Made by a program: the position numbers and the translations under genes. From the NCBI GenBank assembly GCA_029718625.1, contig CM056380.1, forward strand, positions 112,598,302 through 112,662,301: a DNA stretch of 64,000 bases, given 5' to 3'. Below are positions 45,636-57,241 of the stretch, one piece after another. How positions within the stretch are numbered: position 1 is the stretch's first letter; the number at the start of each line of letters is the position of its first letter. The DNA comes from Synaphobranchus kaupii (taxonomy: Eukaryota > Chordata > Actinopteri > Anguilliformes > Synaphobranchidae). The notes below the pieces were generated by a model. It was given only the letters and a program-made list of their open reading frames with translations, did not search any database and was not told where the DNA came from.

Positions 45636-45851
45636 CATCCATCCATCCATTATCTAACCCGCTTATTCCTGGTCAGGGTCGCGGGGGGTGCTGGAGCCTA
45701 TCCCAGCATGCATTGGGCAAGAGGCAGGAATACACCCTGGACAGGCCGCCAATCCATCGCAGGGCACACACACCATTCACTCACACACTCATACCTATGG
45801 GCAATTTAGAGTCTCCAATTAGCCTAACCGGCATGTCTTTGGACACACAGA
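45636..45851 (-). mobile_element. RTE-like retroposon 3-prime fragment with (CATC)n/(GATG)n tail
   Basis: In plus orientation it opens CATCCATCCATCCATTATCT, then TGGAGCCTATCCCAGCATGC, CAGGAATACACCCTGGACAG, ATTCACTCACACACTCATAC and GCATGTCTTTGGACACA. This is the same family as 22862-22987 but longer and reversed. It is a very abundant teleost retroposon end. The RTE (Rex3/Expander) assignment is from memory. Confidence 0.88.
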
Positions 45852-46570
45852 CAAAAAAAGTAATAAAGAATTACATAAAAAACCCTAGTCAGACTCACTG
45901 AAACTTTTCTAAGAAAAAAAACAATGACATTAAAAATATCCATGGAAAGAAACTTTAGTGAACTGATGACTTTCTAGTGGTCATACATTTATGTTGAATT
46001 CAATTCAAATACAAAAAAAAAAAAAGAAGAAAAAATCTGAATAAAATGTCAGTATTATGGTAAGATAGATTGTGTTTATCAGGATCTCTGCTTTCTGCCA
46101 AGTCCAAAAAGGAAAAGAAAAAAAATTTATTTAAATACTTCAAATGAAAAATCTGATAAAAATAGTTTGAAACCTAAATGTGCTGTTGAGTTCATGAAAA
46201 TGAAAATATGCGCCGACTCAGCATCTTACTTTCACAGTGTGATATTATCCGCCATGGTATCCATTAACTGAAATGTAAACCCGCTAAAGCCAGCTAACCA
46301 ATCACAGCTGGACATGTCATAAACAAGGATCGCTATCAGTTCAGTCACTCACAGAGGGCAGGTTGCACAGCACAAATTTACCGCAATTAGTAACTTATTC
46401 ACACACAAAATGAATGAGCTTTCGGATTTGAATGTGTTTATAGCCAAGGCGTCACAGACAACGCAACTGTATGCACCAGCCTCTTCATGTTTGACCACGC
46501 AGACGTGAACTGAGTAGTCTCTCCTACACACAACATCAGGAGGTGGTAATCACTGTGTACCTCACCAAGC
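45852..46570. other. AT-rich spacer without recognised gene
   Basis: Many A-runs. Nothing recognised apart from the surrounding elements. Confidence 0.4.
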
Positions 46571-47377
46571 TTAACCCTTTAAGGTGTAAGATCACAAATA
46601 TCTAACTAGAATGTTACATTACATTACATTACATTACAGGCATTTAGCAGACGCTCTTATCCAGAGCAACTTACACAACTTTTTTAGCATTTCTTTTACA
46701 TATTATCCATTTATACAGCTGGATATATACTGAAGCGATTCAGGTTAAGTACCTTGCTCAAGGGTACAACGGCAGTGTCCTACCTGGGAATCGAATCTGC
46801 GACCTTTCGGTTACAAGGCCAGTTCCTTAACCATTATACTACACTGCCGATGTTCTTAACTGAACATTCTAATGCTGATGTAACAATCACAACGGAGTTT
46901 GAGAACAGTGACTTTTGAAAAAACATGACAAAAAAACCTACTCCTCAAAGGGTTAAAGAACAGCTGGACAGAGACATGTTGGCTACTAGCCGCAGGGTGG
47001 CCACCCCCACAGAGTGTTACTGTTTCAATGTGCTGCTGATTTTAGGGTGAAGAGAGAAACCAGCAGACCCCTGTGGATCTCCAGGGCCAAGGTTTGGCCA
47101 CCACTGTGTGGGACAATCACATTCAAACACAACCATTTGGGCAAAAGAACAGGGAATTTATCAAAATTCCCTTACTTTTTCCCAACAGAACCCATCAGCA
47201 GCACATACACAGTGGATGAAAAAGGGTTATATCTACAGAGCACAGCTGTAAACATTATAGTCGGTGTTCTAGAACTCCATTGCTTTCAATTACCAGTGGC
47301 GATTGTTACATCAGCATCAGAATGTTCAGTTAAGAACATTCTAATCACATATGTGATCTTACACCTTAAATGGTTAA
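46571..47377. mobile_element. TTAA-flanked MITE, piggyBac-type, interrupted by a SINE
   Basis: The left terminus TTAACCCTTTAAGGTGTAAG ATCACA (46571-46596) has its inverted copy at the right end (TGTGATCTTACACCTTAAA, TGGTTAA; to 47377). The match continues inward. The segment after the SINE, CTTAACTGAACATTCTAATG then CTGATGTAACAATCAC, is the inverse of GATTGTTACATCAGCATCAG and AATGTTCAGTTAAG at 47303-47334. Arms are roughly 85 bases, excluding the SINE. No transposase. Without the SINE the element is about 570 bp. Confidence 0.9.
46616..46849 (-). mobile_element. tRNA-derived SINE (V-SINE/UnaSINE-like), well preserved
   Basis: Read on the minus strand: tRNA-like head GGCAGTGTAGTATAATGGTT (A box), then GGTCGCAGATTCGATTCCC (B box), body CCCTTGAGCAAGGTACTTAA, L2-type tail TAAGAGCGTCTGCTAAATGC and a (TGTAA)n end. 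ATGTT flanks both sides (46611-46615 and 46850-46854) as a short target duplication. It is better preserved than the copy at 37437. Mobilisation by an L2-clade LINE is inferred from the tail. Confidence 0.93.
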
Positions 47378-48180
47378 CTGTTCAACTGCATCAGCCTTAT
47401 GCTGTAACATCCACAATCCGATGGTTTGGGTGAATGTAAGTCCCGGTTTAGTTAACGCATTCCTCCGCTTTCAAAATATTTCCACGACGCCTCTCTCGCA
47501 AGGGACGTCACGTTCAAACTAGTTCCGCGAACGGAAGCCAACGTTGCTATGGTTTGCCGTCGCATAGCATTTTAAAATCCCTACAGGTGGCTGGGAAAAT
47601 CGGGAGTGGTTCGGGAGCGTTTCCTTTTTAAAGTGCCGTGTAGCAGACTGCAAAATGACACACTTTCAAAGTGCCTGATTTAAAAAAAAAAAAGACAGCT
47701 CAAAAAGATCTTTCATTTTCTCAACTGCTTAAATAACATAATAAATAATACCCAGCAGTCGAGCAGAGTTTATAATGCCTGATATGCATCTTATTTCAAA
47801 TACTAAAATACTCCAGCCCTCTCCTATTGCTCACGACTGACAGCTGAAAGGATGATTAACATAGCAAGTCTCCTCACAATAAAGCACGTCATTATCTGAC
47901 AGCACCAGTAGCGTATCAATACTGCAGTCTAAAATATCAACAAATATTGCCATTTACATGACAGTATACAGGTATGAATCATGCATGTTAAAGTTGTGAG
48001 TGTGGAATCACCCCTAACGCAAAACAAGACACATAGTGACAGACACACAAACATGCAAATGCAGACGTGCGTATAGAGACATAAATGCACAATGAACGGC
48101 ACATTCCCTTACATCATAATGTCACGTGGGTAGAATGGAACAGACTGACAGTGCAGACAGGCAAATGAGACGTCCCCCAA
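47378..48180. other. Spacer without recognised gene
   Basis: Single-copy, CpG-bearing at 47460-47560. No exon or repeat family recognised. Confidence 0.4.
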
Positions 48181-48189
48181 TGATGACAT

Positions 48190-48520
48190 CATAGTGCAAA
48201 GGGCAAATCACAGTAATCACGTGACGCGACCTTTAAACATTCCAGAGTAAATTGCAGGCAGACACCACGGACACAGTACCGATACCGCAACAAGCCCACA
48301 CTGCAAACATGGCCGCCGCCGAGCGCTTTCGAAGGAGAGGAGAGGTAGACTCCGTCCGCTCTGTTAAAGGACTGCAGTGTCCATGCCGCCACTCAAAGCG
48401 CGACGGCCATACTTGTAAGAAACCTAAGAGGTTAAGAGCCTCAGTGCAGGAAGAGGCCAAACACTTGAGCAGAGGGGACCAAGGGGTCAAAGTTCACCAT
48501 GGGGGAGAGAGGGGGGGGGG
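48190..48520 (+). promoter_or_regulatory. CpG-bearing block with promoter-like motifs (DR1, E-box, ATGGCCGCC)
   Basis: AATCACGTGACGCG (CACGTG E-box with adjacent CpG, near 48217), AACATGGCCGCCGCC near 48307 (good start context and close to a YY1 core) and GGGTCAAAGTTCA at 48484-48496 (DR1-type nuclear receptor site). A frame from the ATG at 48309 runs about 100 codons to 48608. Its Arg/Lys-rich N-terminal half has no domain I recognise and its end is G/T-tract driven. It could be a promoter or first exon; I cannot support either firmly. Confidence 0.25.
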
Positions 48521-50685
48521 GCAGGAAAGAACACATGAGGTCAAAGAATTCCTTTTTTTCTTTGGACACAATAAGCATCACTTATTTAAAAAGATTTTTT
48601 CAGGATGACTAACACCTGTACAGTAGTTGGTCCCATAAAAACATATTTAGCTGTTATTTAAAAACGTGAGCCCTTTCTTGGACATAATATAGCTTTCCGT
48701 GTTGTGTTGGGAGTCTAATCCCCTGAGAAGGCGGGGCGCGTGTTGTCTGCAACGCGCCGTTCTGGGGAGAGGCTCAGACGCCGCCACGTATTGTGGAGGG
48801 AAAACCTTGGAAGGTCACGGTGAGATCAGAGGGAGTGTCCTGCGCTATGAATCACACGGTTTTAATATGATTGCTTTTTAGTAGCGTGTAACCGTAATCC
48901 GTCTCCTGGAGGTCGTTCAGCAGCGACAGCGGAGAAAAAAATAAAATACATAAAGAATGAAATAAATGGCGCATTTGTCTGCCCGTTTGAAAAGTTTCTC
49001 ACGATTAGAGCGGAGCTAAAACCGTCGCCTCTTTGTACGTTTTCCGCTCGACGTCTGAATGTCATGAATGGCATGTGGTTTTAGCAGGGATTAGATATGA
49101 AAGCCCTTTTGCGTTCATTTAAGGGCGGATAGCAACCGTGACACTGAATGAGGTTTTTAATCTAAACAAAATAATTCCTGCCAAATGATTCAGACAAATC
49201 AATCACCGATATAAAAGCATGGCATGTTGAAAGTCATATACAGTAGTGCGTTGGCACGTCAGAAAACAATCCTGAAGAAACATGAATGTGTACTACTTAA
49301 ATATTACATAATACTAAGTACTTAATGTGCTGACTGCCCCAAAGAAGCAGAACTTGTGTGTATAAGCATACATTTCATTGCCGATGAATTTTTCATACAT
49401 TTCATCTTCAAAATGCACACATTTTTTGGCGGGAAAAGGAACCATACACAGGTGGTGCGGTGGAGGTGCAGATTGTAAAGGGAATATTTGATGAAATGAA
49501 ACTGAACAGAACCTGAAGTAAACCGTACGGGGTCGTGCGTGTAATTCAAGCTCATCACGGGCCTGAAAGTATGCAGTGAATGTTGAGGTTAGACGTGTAG
49601 AAGAACGCAGCGGTATTAAGTTCCCGTTGCATTTTTCAGGTTCTTGAGAACTCAGCTGTCAAGTCAGTGGAGAAATATTTTGCAAAGCAAGAATATAAAC
49701 CAGCTGACTATCAACTTCAATCGGTAGAAAAGTACACTTTGTTGATCTTGGCTTTTCCTCATTGAAATGTCGAGAGGATTATCAATTTTTTTGTTTAAAT
49801 TCTAAGCCACTCTTCAGTAGAACATGTTTATCTTTTTTTGTGTGCAAAAGCTACTGGGTCATTGGACATATTTACTTTATCAAAGTAAAAACTGTATGGA
49901 GCAAAATCATTTGTAATTTCAAAGTTCAGAAATGTTAATAGTAAGACTGTCACTTGCTACAATGACCAGTTTTACTGCTACAGTCCAGTGTGATGCAAAA
50001 CTACACTGAAAAAGGAATGTGTGTTTAAAAAAGTAAAAAAGTAAAAAAAGTAATTACTGTATTTCCCATCTCCTTATTAAAAGAGATACATCAACCCAAA
50101 GTGTAATTAACGCTGTCCTGGCAAACCGTAAATCGCTCATTAACAAACGCTTCCATAGTCTCAAGGCAGACCTAAATTCCACAGGAGGAGGAGAGGAGTA
50201 TTCTGTCGACAGAGCGATGTGTCCCGACTCCAGCAGCGAAACGCAAACTGTAACTGAATTTCTGTTGTGAGCAAGGCCTACGTTAAGGGAACCCAACTAA
50301 TATCTCTCGTATGACCTGAGAACGGCAAAGATGACCGTCTTCATAACCTCCTGGATCTCCTGGAATATAACATTACCATCGCCATTTCTGGCCGACGTCC
50401 GAAACCGACTGGGTCACTAAAGGGGCGGTCTTAACAGCGTGCATCTCCACAACGAGCAGGCCAGTTAAAACCTCTGGAGTCAGACGACTACAACAGACGT
50501 CCTGTTGTACACCGTGAGTGCAGTAAATCAGTCAGCAGTAAAGGTCCATTGTTCCTCAGATCATAAACCGTGCGTGTAGGAACCCTGCTCCTTCCACAGA
50601 GCTTAAAGGAATGGTGTGGAATGCGGTGTGTAAATACAGGACGTTAGCATTTCAGGCAAACCGTTTCGGTCTCTCACTTGTAGTG
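48521..50685. other. Spacer without recognised gene
   Basis: Mostly AT-rich. A G-run lies at 48512-48521, and 50050-50230 is non-repetitive and motif-rich (AATTAACGCTGTCC). Nothing firm recognised. Confidence 0.4.
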
Positions 50686-50689
50686 TATG

Positions 50690-50890
50690 TACAACAAGAA
50701 CGTGTGCACCTATTTTATATTAGGTATAATAAACCTAGCGCTCCCCTACAATCTAGATAGTATCCAGCACCATATCAAGCCTGGTCACACCCACTACACA
50801 ACCTGGAAAGCTATTCCACACAGTGACTACTCTCTGTGTGAAGAAGTACTTCCTAATGTCTGTGCGGAATTTATTTATAAATTTATATAA
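50690..50890 (+). mobile_element. Old interspersed repeat fragment, probably LINE-derived
   Basis: AAAGCTATTCCACACAGTGA, CTACTCTCTGTGTGAAGAAG and TACTTCCTAATGTCTGTGCG resemble a widespread fish repeat that I associate with the fragment at 9686-9900, which would be its downstream part. Diverged and non-coding. Class unresolved. Confidence 0.4.
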
Positions 50891-52770
50891 TTTAACACGG
50901 GGCTTAGTGGTAGGGTCGGCGTGGAGAATGTACTGGAATCAGGTTTTAAACATGAGGCCTAGTGTGGGGTCTGTGTGGAGGTAGTTTCCATCAACAAGGG
51001 TCCAAAAACCATAAAAAAGTTCTACTTACTTACACTAAATCATTTGTGACAGCGTTCTCTATAAAATAAATATAAATAAACACACGCCCTGTGTGTGTGT
51101 GTGTGTGTTAACACATAAATAACAAACACTTTGAAAGCTGACCAGGCATCCGTGGAAATCTCTGCCAGTTGGAAAGGCGATCTTGCCAAAGAGCCGGGCG
51201 CAGTATCCAGGTCTGGCCTCAGGGGGCAGCGTTACTCACCCTGCCCCTGTGTGAGTGACAGGCCCTGCGTCTGTAGGCCCGCTGGGGGCCAAGGTCCACC
51301 ACAGAGCGGAGGGAGCTGATAAATGCCCGCTTCTCTGAGCTTTCCGTCCCCTTCCATTGGGCTGGGTCAGAGGTTCAAGACCCCCCCCCCCATTCCTCCA
51401 CCTCCCCTTTTCAACTCCCGAGGCTGGAAGTTGAACTCCTGACCTCCTGGTGCGAGTTGGGGGAGGGGTCAGAACTTCAATGCACGTTAGCCCAAATTTA
51501 CGACCTCACGGCGGGTGGCACGCACGGCAGACAGACAGCACCTGATAGCATCTGCTTTTGGGAGGGGCAGGTCACCCCTTTGTAGTTCAAACTCGCCGGC
51601 GACGCCCTAGTCGTAAATCACGCTAATTAGTCGACTGATAAAAGAAAACCAGAAAAGAAAAAAAAAAAAAAAAGGTCTTTGGGAGGTTCCTGCTCTCACA
51701 CTTAAAGGTTTGGCTCACAAAGGACTGCTTGTCACCTGGAAGCCACTATTTAATCAAGTCGCTCGGCAGCCTTCCAAATCCCTCTTCAAGATGGAAGAGA
51801 CGCACGCGGTTTTGACACAGGAAGTTAGCGTTTGTCTTCGGAGTTGTCTAAAGTGAAGGAACTGTAAGAGGCCGAAACAGGCTTTAAATCAGGAGGTCGC
51901 AGTGCAATATTGCAAACACTTGTGTAAGTACCATTTCATCATTTTACAAAAGATTTGGGCTACAAATAATGTTACCTTAATAAATAACAACACAGGTTTC
52001 TCATAAATACTCTGTGATAGTAATCGTAAAAAATAATAGCAATCATAAAAAACAGCACCAGCAGTGCAACCCAGTCAGAGTTAAAGCAGAGGCACACGTG
52101 TTAATGGGGGTTAGGTTCTCACCACAAGCCACTTCAAGCAGAGCAGTCTAGCAACTATTCATATTAATATCATATTTTGCATATTTCTACGGCTTGACGC
52201 GGGCTGTCAGAGCAACAAGCGTCGTGCTGACGCCGAAAGACCTCGACAACCGCAAAAGCAGCGTGCCAAAGACGCAAAAAAGGTAACTTTCGCACAACAA
52301 CGGTTTATTCCAAAGCACACTGCCTTCTGGGTAATTACAACTGGAATGTGTGTTTGGTGCTTCGCTCAGACCGTTTCCTCTCAAGCTAACGACCCTTCCA
52401 AAACTGTCCGGGTCACTGAGAGCGACAGCGTTCACAAGAAACTGAGGCAGGGTCACCACCCCCTAGGCAAAACATTGTGGGCGGGGCTTGAGACAAATGT
52501 GACACACAGCCCGCTGTTAACTTCCTGTAAGGCTGTTCCCGCCTGGGAGGGGGGCTTTTATCTGGCCACACGCACATGATCTCACACAACCAGGCCCCAC
52601 ACAACCTCTGAACTACCCGTCAAATTCTTTTAATGCAACGATTCATCGCCAGGTATATTTACGATGACAAACCAAGCAATGAAATTATGGTCAAGTGCCG
52701 TTTCCTGGCAGCCCTGAAGCCTATTGTTTGGACTAAGAGGCTAGAGGTCGACAGGGTAGCGTTTCCCGAA
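50891..52770. other. Spacer with microsatellites, no recognised gene
   Basis: (TG)10 at 51089-51108, C11 at 51381-51391 and an A-run near 51657-51674. Several frames (for example 52187-52459 minus) show no domain. Confidence 0.4.
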
Positions 52771-52773
52771 ACT

Positions 52774-52789
52774 GGGGGGGGGGGGGGGG
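52774..52789 (+). repeat. Poly-G tract (G16)
   Basis: 16 consecutive G; frames on either side are unrelated. Confidence 0.95.
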
Positions 52790-53410
52790 CAAAGACCCAG
52801 CCGAAAATTAGGCTACTCCTCAGCAGCACGGCACGCAATGTCAGATAAACAGACAAACAAATTGGCGGAAAAGTGTCTGCCGCCGGAAACTCAGCTGAAG
52901 TCGTCGCAACTCCCAAGCACACTTCTGTTTTTGCTTTTCCTTGCTTGTGACAGTTGCTTCTCAGAAGTCGTAAAGAAATAAACGCGTAGACAATCCTGAC
53001 GGCACAATAAATAACTGGCGCGCACGTGGTCCAGGTTTGGTTACCGACTCCCCACCTGTCTCCGTCGGTAATAAAAGGCTCTCGGACCTGCTGTGGGCTG
53101 GAAGGAGGTTGCGCCTTTTGTCGACTCCTCGAAGTCTAAGAAGGAGAACATTAAACTGCAGCCAACGGAGCTTCAGAACTTTTCATTGTGCATTTTATTT
53201 ATTTACAAGCTTACATATTTGGGAAGAAAATTCCATCTTTGGGTAGACGAGACTGTTGCGTCTTCTCGACGCCTGCATTACAGCTGCCTCTCAAAATCGA
53301 TGTGATGTGTGGCTAGTTATGAGTACGCTTTCTCGTGCAGCTTGACGCGACCATAGACTGCACGCAAAAAGGATTCCTGAAAAGGCAATAAAGTTCATCA
53401 TAAAACAGAC
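52790..53410. other. Spacer without recognised gene
   Basis: Single-copy sequence; frames at 53037-53305 have no domain. Confidence 0.4.
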
Positions 53411-53411
53411 A

Positions 53412-53473
53412 GGCGGGGGGGGGGGGGGGGGGGGGGGTGGGGGGGTGGGGGTGGGGGTGGGTGGGTGCGGGGG
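53412..53473 (+). repeat. Very long G-rich tract, G-quadruplex candidate
   Basis: G23 (53415-53437), T, then GGGGGGG, GGGGG, GGGGG and GGG runs separated by single T, ending GTGCGGGGGC. It is the longest G tract in the window. Many alternative quadruplexes with one-base loops can form on the plus strand. Confidence 0.95.
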
Positions 53474-54050
53474 CACACCAGGACACCGCGTGCCAGCCGG
53501 GGATGCCACGGCAGAGAGGCTCACGCGCTCGTCCTACATAACCCAACGAGCAAAATCTATTAGGTTACATTAGGAGAGGAGGGTGGGGTTAATTTGATGA
53601 GTTACATCAAAGCATTCCCTGGGCCGTGTGCTGGCTTGAACCGCCTTTTTTTTTTAAAAAGCGGCGAGATGACAGTTTGATTTGTGCAAACAAGACGGCT
53701 ATTGTGAGAGAGGAATAGCGTGCGTGTTTTTTATTTTTTATTTTTGCGAACAGGTGTGACCGCTTCAAAGACGTACCTGCGCTCGGATGCGTTTGATGTA
53801 AACGCCGGGGCGGAAAAGCCGGCTCCCCGGTTAACCGGAGGGGAAAGGTCATTGTTGCACGGTTGGAGCAGAGGAACGCTGTTGTCTCTCGGTTTCTTTT
53901 AAAGAGCCCAAAAAAAACATATGCTTTTGTTTCCTGTAGCCCCGGGCCTTTCAGATTTTAATATGGTGTATTATACCTATTATACCTATTATACCTAACA
54001 TCCTTTTATGCTCTGTGTTCTCTTTTAATGGCTAACACACTTTATATGTA
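53474..54050. other. Spacer with 9-10-bp repeat
   Basis: TATTATACC-type units repeat three times at 53969-53998. No gene recognised. 53590-53880 is CpG-bearing. Confidence 0.4.
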
Positions 54051-54392
54051 TATACATCTCTGGGGAAAAAAAATAATTACAAGAAATTTTCAGTTTAACA
54101 GCTTATGGGTATGTGTCTATGTAAAATCTAACTTTTGATTTTCGTTCGTGAACTATTGACTACATTTTAATCCCAGAAATGTTGTCATTCAGAACATTTA
54201 TTTGCAAAATACTGGCCAAAATAATAAAAATACAGTGTTGTTATACATGAATAATGCACACTAAACAAGTCTATGGCCATAAATAAATAATAAAAATAAC
54301 AATGCCTTCACTTTGGAAGGATTCAACAATGAATACTGATTACTACTTAAAAAAATATGGGGTGGTCTCAATTTTTTTTCAGAGCTGTATAT
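54051..54392. mobile_element. Tc1/mariner-type MITE (about 340 bp)
   Basis: The left end TATACATCTCTGGGGAAAAA has its inverted counterpart at the right end, GGTCTCAATTTTTTTTCAGA then GCTGTATA. TA dinucleotides flank both ends. The interior phrase CATTCAGAACATTTATTTGC is diagnostic of an abundant teleost Tc1-type element whose termini read TATACAGCTCTGGAAAAA. The middle has a large deletion relative to autonomous members, so no transposase remains. Confidence 0.85.
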
Positions 54393-56639
54393 ATACAGTA
54401 CACACACACACAAACACACGTGTGCACACACACTCATACAAGGACATACATAATGCATCTTTTTGCAGGAGAGAATGGCTCACTGATAGCCCGGATAAGG
54501 CATAGATGCACACTTTAGATGCAGATTGCATTTCTGCATTACAGCACTACTGACCCATAATGCTAAAACCACTTGAATAATTCTTAACAGAACCCACTTA
54601 CAGTGGCTGTAGTAATATTGCCAACTAACGGCAGATAATACACATTATTTAAGGGCTCAATGTGCACATCAATGTGCAAACGTCTTTATAAAGGGCCTTA
54701 ATCATCACGCCCCCGGAGACAACCAATCAGAGATGACCAAGCTGAGCTAGGGAGGCCGTTACAAAGTGGGGAATAATTCCCATGGATATGCTCATGTCCT
54801 AAAGCGAAATTCTATACAAAACATCACAATTTGGCATTTTCTGGCTTACCCTCAGAGTAAGTGTTGTGAGCTGTATTTCACGTGTCTTTACCAAATATTG
54901 CACCTGTACCTGCAAAAGATCATTTGAGGTGATGATGTCATTGGGATTTAACTCCTCCTGTTCACATCTACATGTCTTTAGAATTGAATTGAAGAATACT
55001 CTCTAATGGTGACAAATCTATTGTCTTCTGTACATTGCTTAAGTCACAATAAAAGCATTCAAGACAAAACTGGAGGTTCATAAACTTGGTTCAGCTTCAT
55101 TTAAACTCTAAACTGAACACTAAAATTTCAGAGCCTATTCTAAACAAAGAGGGCGACTGGGTGACATCGTTGTTTGGGGCGGGGCTCTACACATTTTCTT
55201 GTTGTGGGCTAACGAATGATATGCCACACATTGCCATTGAGTCAGATCAATTTTTAAGATGAGGGACATACATATTAAATAATCATGTTTGAATAGAGTT
55301 CCTTTTGAAAGTTTTTTCCCCCATTCTTTTGCAGGATGAAAATATGGACATACTCTTTAAAACTGTTCTTACAGCTACACCAACTTAAAAAATTTAAATA
55401 CAACACAGCACAAGAGTCACGGGGGGCACTAAGTTCCCATCTACCCTCTGTAAGGCAGCGGGCAGTGCCAAGAGCTGCCGGGCATCATTAGAGCCCAGGA
55501 TTACGGCACAAAGCCATGCCATAGGTCCACTGAAGCTGCAGCGGTCTGACAATGAAAACAATACTTCTAAAACTAATATTTCTAAGGCATCAAAAATGAT
55601 TTACGACCTGCCATAATAAAAGCAAATTGTATTAGTTATAAAGCTCAATTAATGCAGTCCCTTCTGCGTACTCCCTGTGTTTATTTTTAAAGATCCAGAG
55701 ACACACACAAGTGTGCCAAAACTACTAAGCCCCATTAAAGGTCCCCCACAAAACACAAGAGAAATGCACTAAATTTAAATGAAAAACAATAAAAATTTTA
55801 CGACAACAATTTTTGGTCACTCAACAGACTGCTCAATAACTTTGGAGTCTCATTGCAATTCTTTTGGACTGCACGTTGTTGCGAAAGCAAAATCAAAACG
55901 ACAGAAGGGAAACTGTTCTCGAGGCTTATGGGTTGTTGTTATAAAAAAAGTTAGTGACAATTAAAGTGTCGCTTCAATAAGCACATAGTGTACCATAATA
56001 ATAGTTTTGGCATATATAAGATTAATGTTTCTGTCCGCACTTTTCTAATTGTGTTTGTTTATAATGTCAGAATTCCACGTTATGACTGAATGAAGGACAC
56101 TCCTTGGCAGTAAGATGATAGATGTAAGCCTTCGTTGAGTACATGGACTCAAATATGTCACTTACCTGCTATACTGGAACCTCCACCTGTCAAATCTGCC
56201 AACCGGAGGGAAAAACAGCATCTATAATCTTCCAGTTCCTCCAAACTACGCATTCCAACCGATAGCACATTTATTTATTCCCATACTGCATATAGTGTGT
56301 ATTAATCATAAACCCCACACACCAAAATACATGCAGGCTACAGCTTCTACCAACAATTCACTCTGGTTTCAAAGCAACAAGCTAAGAAATTAGTTCAATT
56401 AATTAGTTGATTAACATGGCGGACGAAAATGTATGTCTCAGTATACTGTATAAAGGGATTACACTGCAATGCTGAATATACTGAGATATACTGCCGTGTC
56501 ATAAACTGCATATATAGGAAGTATGCTTATGTTGAAAAGGACGTCATCCTACGGTGAAATATAGTGGCGGATCTTTGAGATTAATGGGGCTCTTTTGAGT
56601 CTCCAGGTCCCAGGGGTTTAGAAAAGGTCATTTGAAAAA
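54393..56639. other. Spacer without recognised gene
   Basis: AT-rich single-copy DNA. 54660-54800 is balanced and motif-rich (GGGCCTTAATCATCACGCCC, CAACCAATCAGAG) and may be a small regulatory block. Nothing else is recognised. Confidence 0.4.
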
Positions 56640-57140
56640 TCACGAACTCCACAAATTACAAAGACATTCCAGCCAGAATCCTGGTTCCGTCTGCCAGGAG
56701 GCTCAAACTTGGACCCAAATGGATCTTTCTGCAAGATGATGACTGCAGGAATACCTCAAAATCAACTAAAAGTGGTTGACTTTCACCGCAAGATTACTGT
56801 TTTGCAATGGCCATCTAAGTATCCAGACTTGAACACGATCAAAGATTTGTGGGTTTGAATTAAAGAGGGCAGCCCACAAGTGCAGAACAAAGGGTTTGAA
56901 GGATCTTGGAAGATTCCATACGGCGGAATGCTCAAAAATCCCCCAATATGTTCTTCAATCTCATAAAACAGTACAAACATGGCTCAGTAGTGTTATCCTA
57001 TCCTACCAATTACTGGCACGTGAAGTCACAGGTGCTAATAATCTTTTTGCACAAAATGTAGTGGTCATATTTATTTTATGGTGCATTTTTTCCCTCATCT
57101 CTATAAAGGGTACTAATATTTTTGGAAGTGTATCCATGCA
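56640..57140 (+). pseudogene. Tc1-like transposase relic
   Basis: Translated pieces in more than one frame give SARRLKLGPKWIFLQDDD (family: SARKLKLG-x-KWIFQQDND) from about 56694, then WPSKYPDLNTIKDLW from about 56809 (family WPSQSPDLNPIENLW), with a stop before the next segment. In the latter, E of the DDE triad has become K and several stops occur. The 3-prime end GGGTACTAATATTTTTGGAA resembles a Tc1 terminus. The DNA segment TCCCCCAATATGTTCTTCAA parallels the minus-strand relic at 22740-22860, so both are probably one lineage. Confidence 0.85.
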
Positions 57141-57223
57141 ATTCAAACATAATTCAATCTTTATTCATAATATGAATACCTAGATTATACAAACACTATG
57201 TCTAAGATTGCGTACAAAAAGAT

Positions 57224-57241
57224 ATACAGTATATACTGTAT
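57224..57241. repeat. Perfect 18-bp palindrome
   Basis: ATACAGTATATACTGTAT equals its own reverse complement. It is related to the inverted repeat at 13297-13329. Confidence 0.9.

Noticed and set aside
46801..46849. tRNA gene on the minus strand (A and B boxes visible)
   Set aside because: The boxes belong to the head of a SINE with an L2-type tail and target duplication; it lacks a complete cloverleaf.
47014..47433. 139-codon plus-strand frame
   Set aside because: Mostly inside the TTAA-flanked MITE and its right arm, so it is transposon body rather than a host gene.
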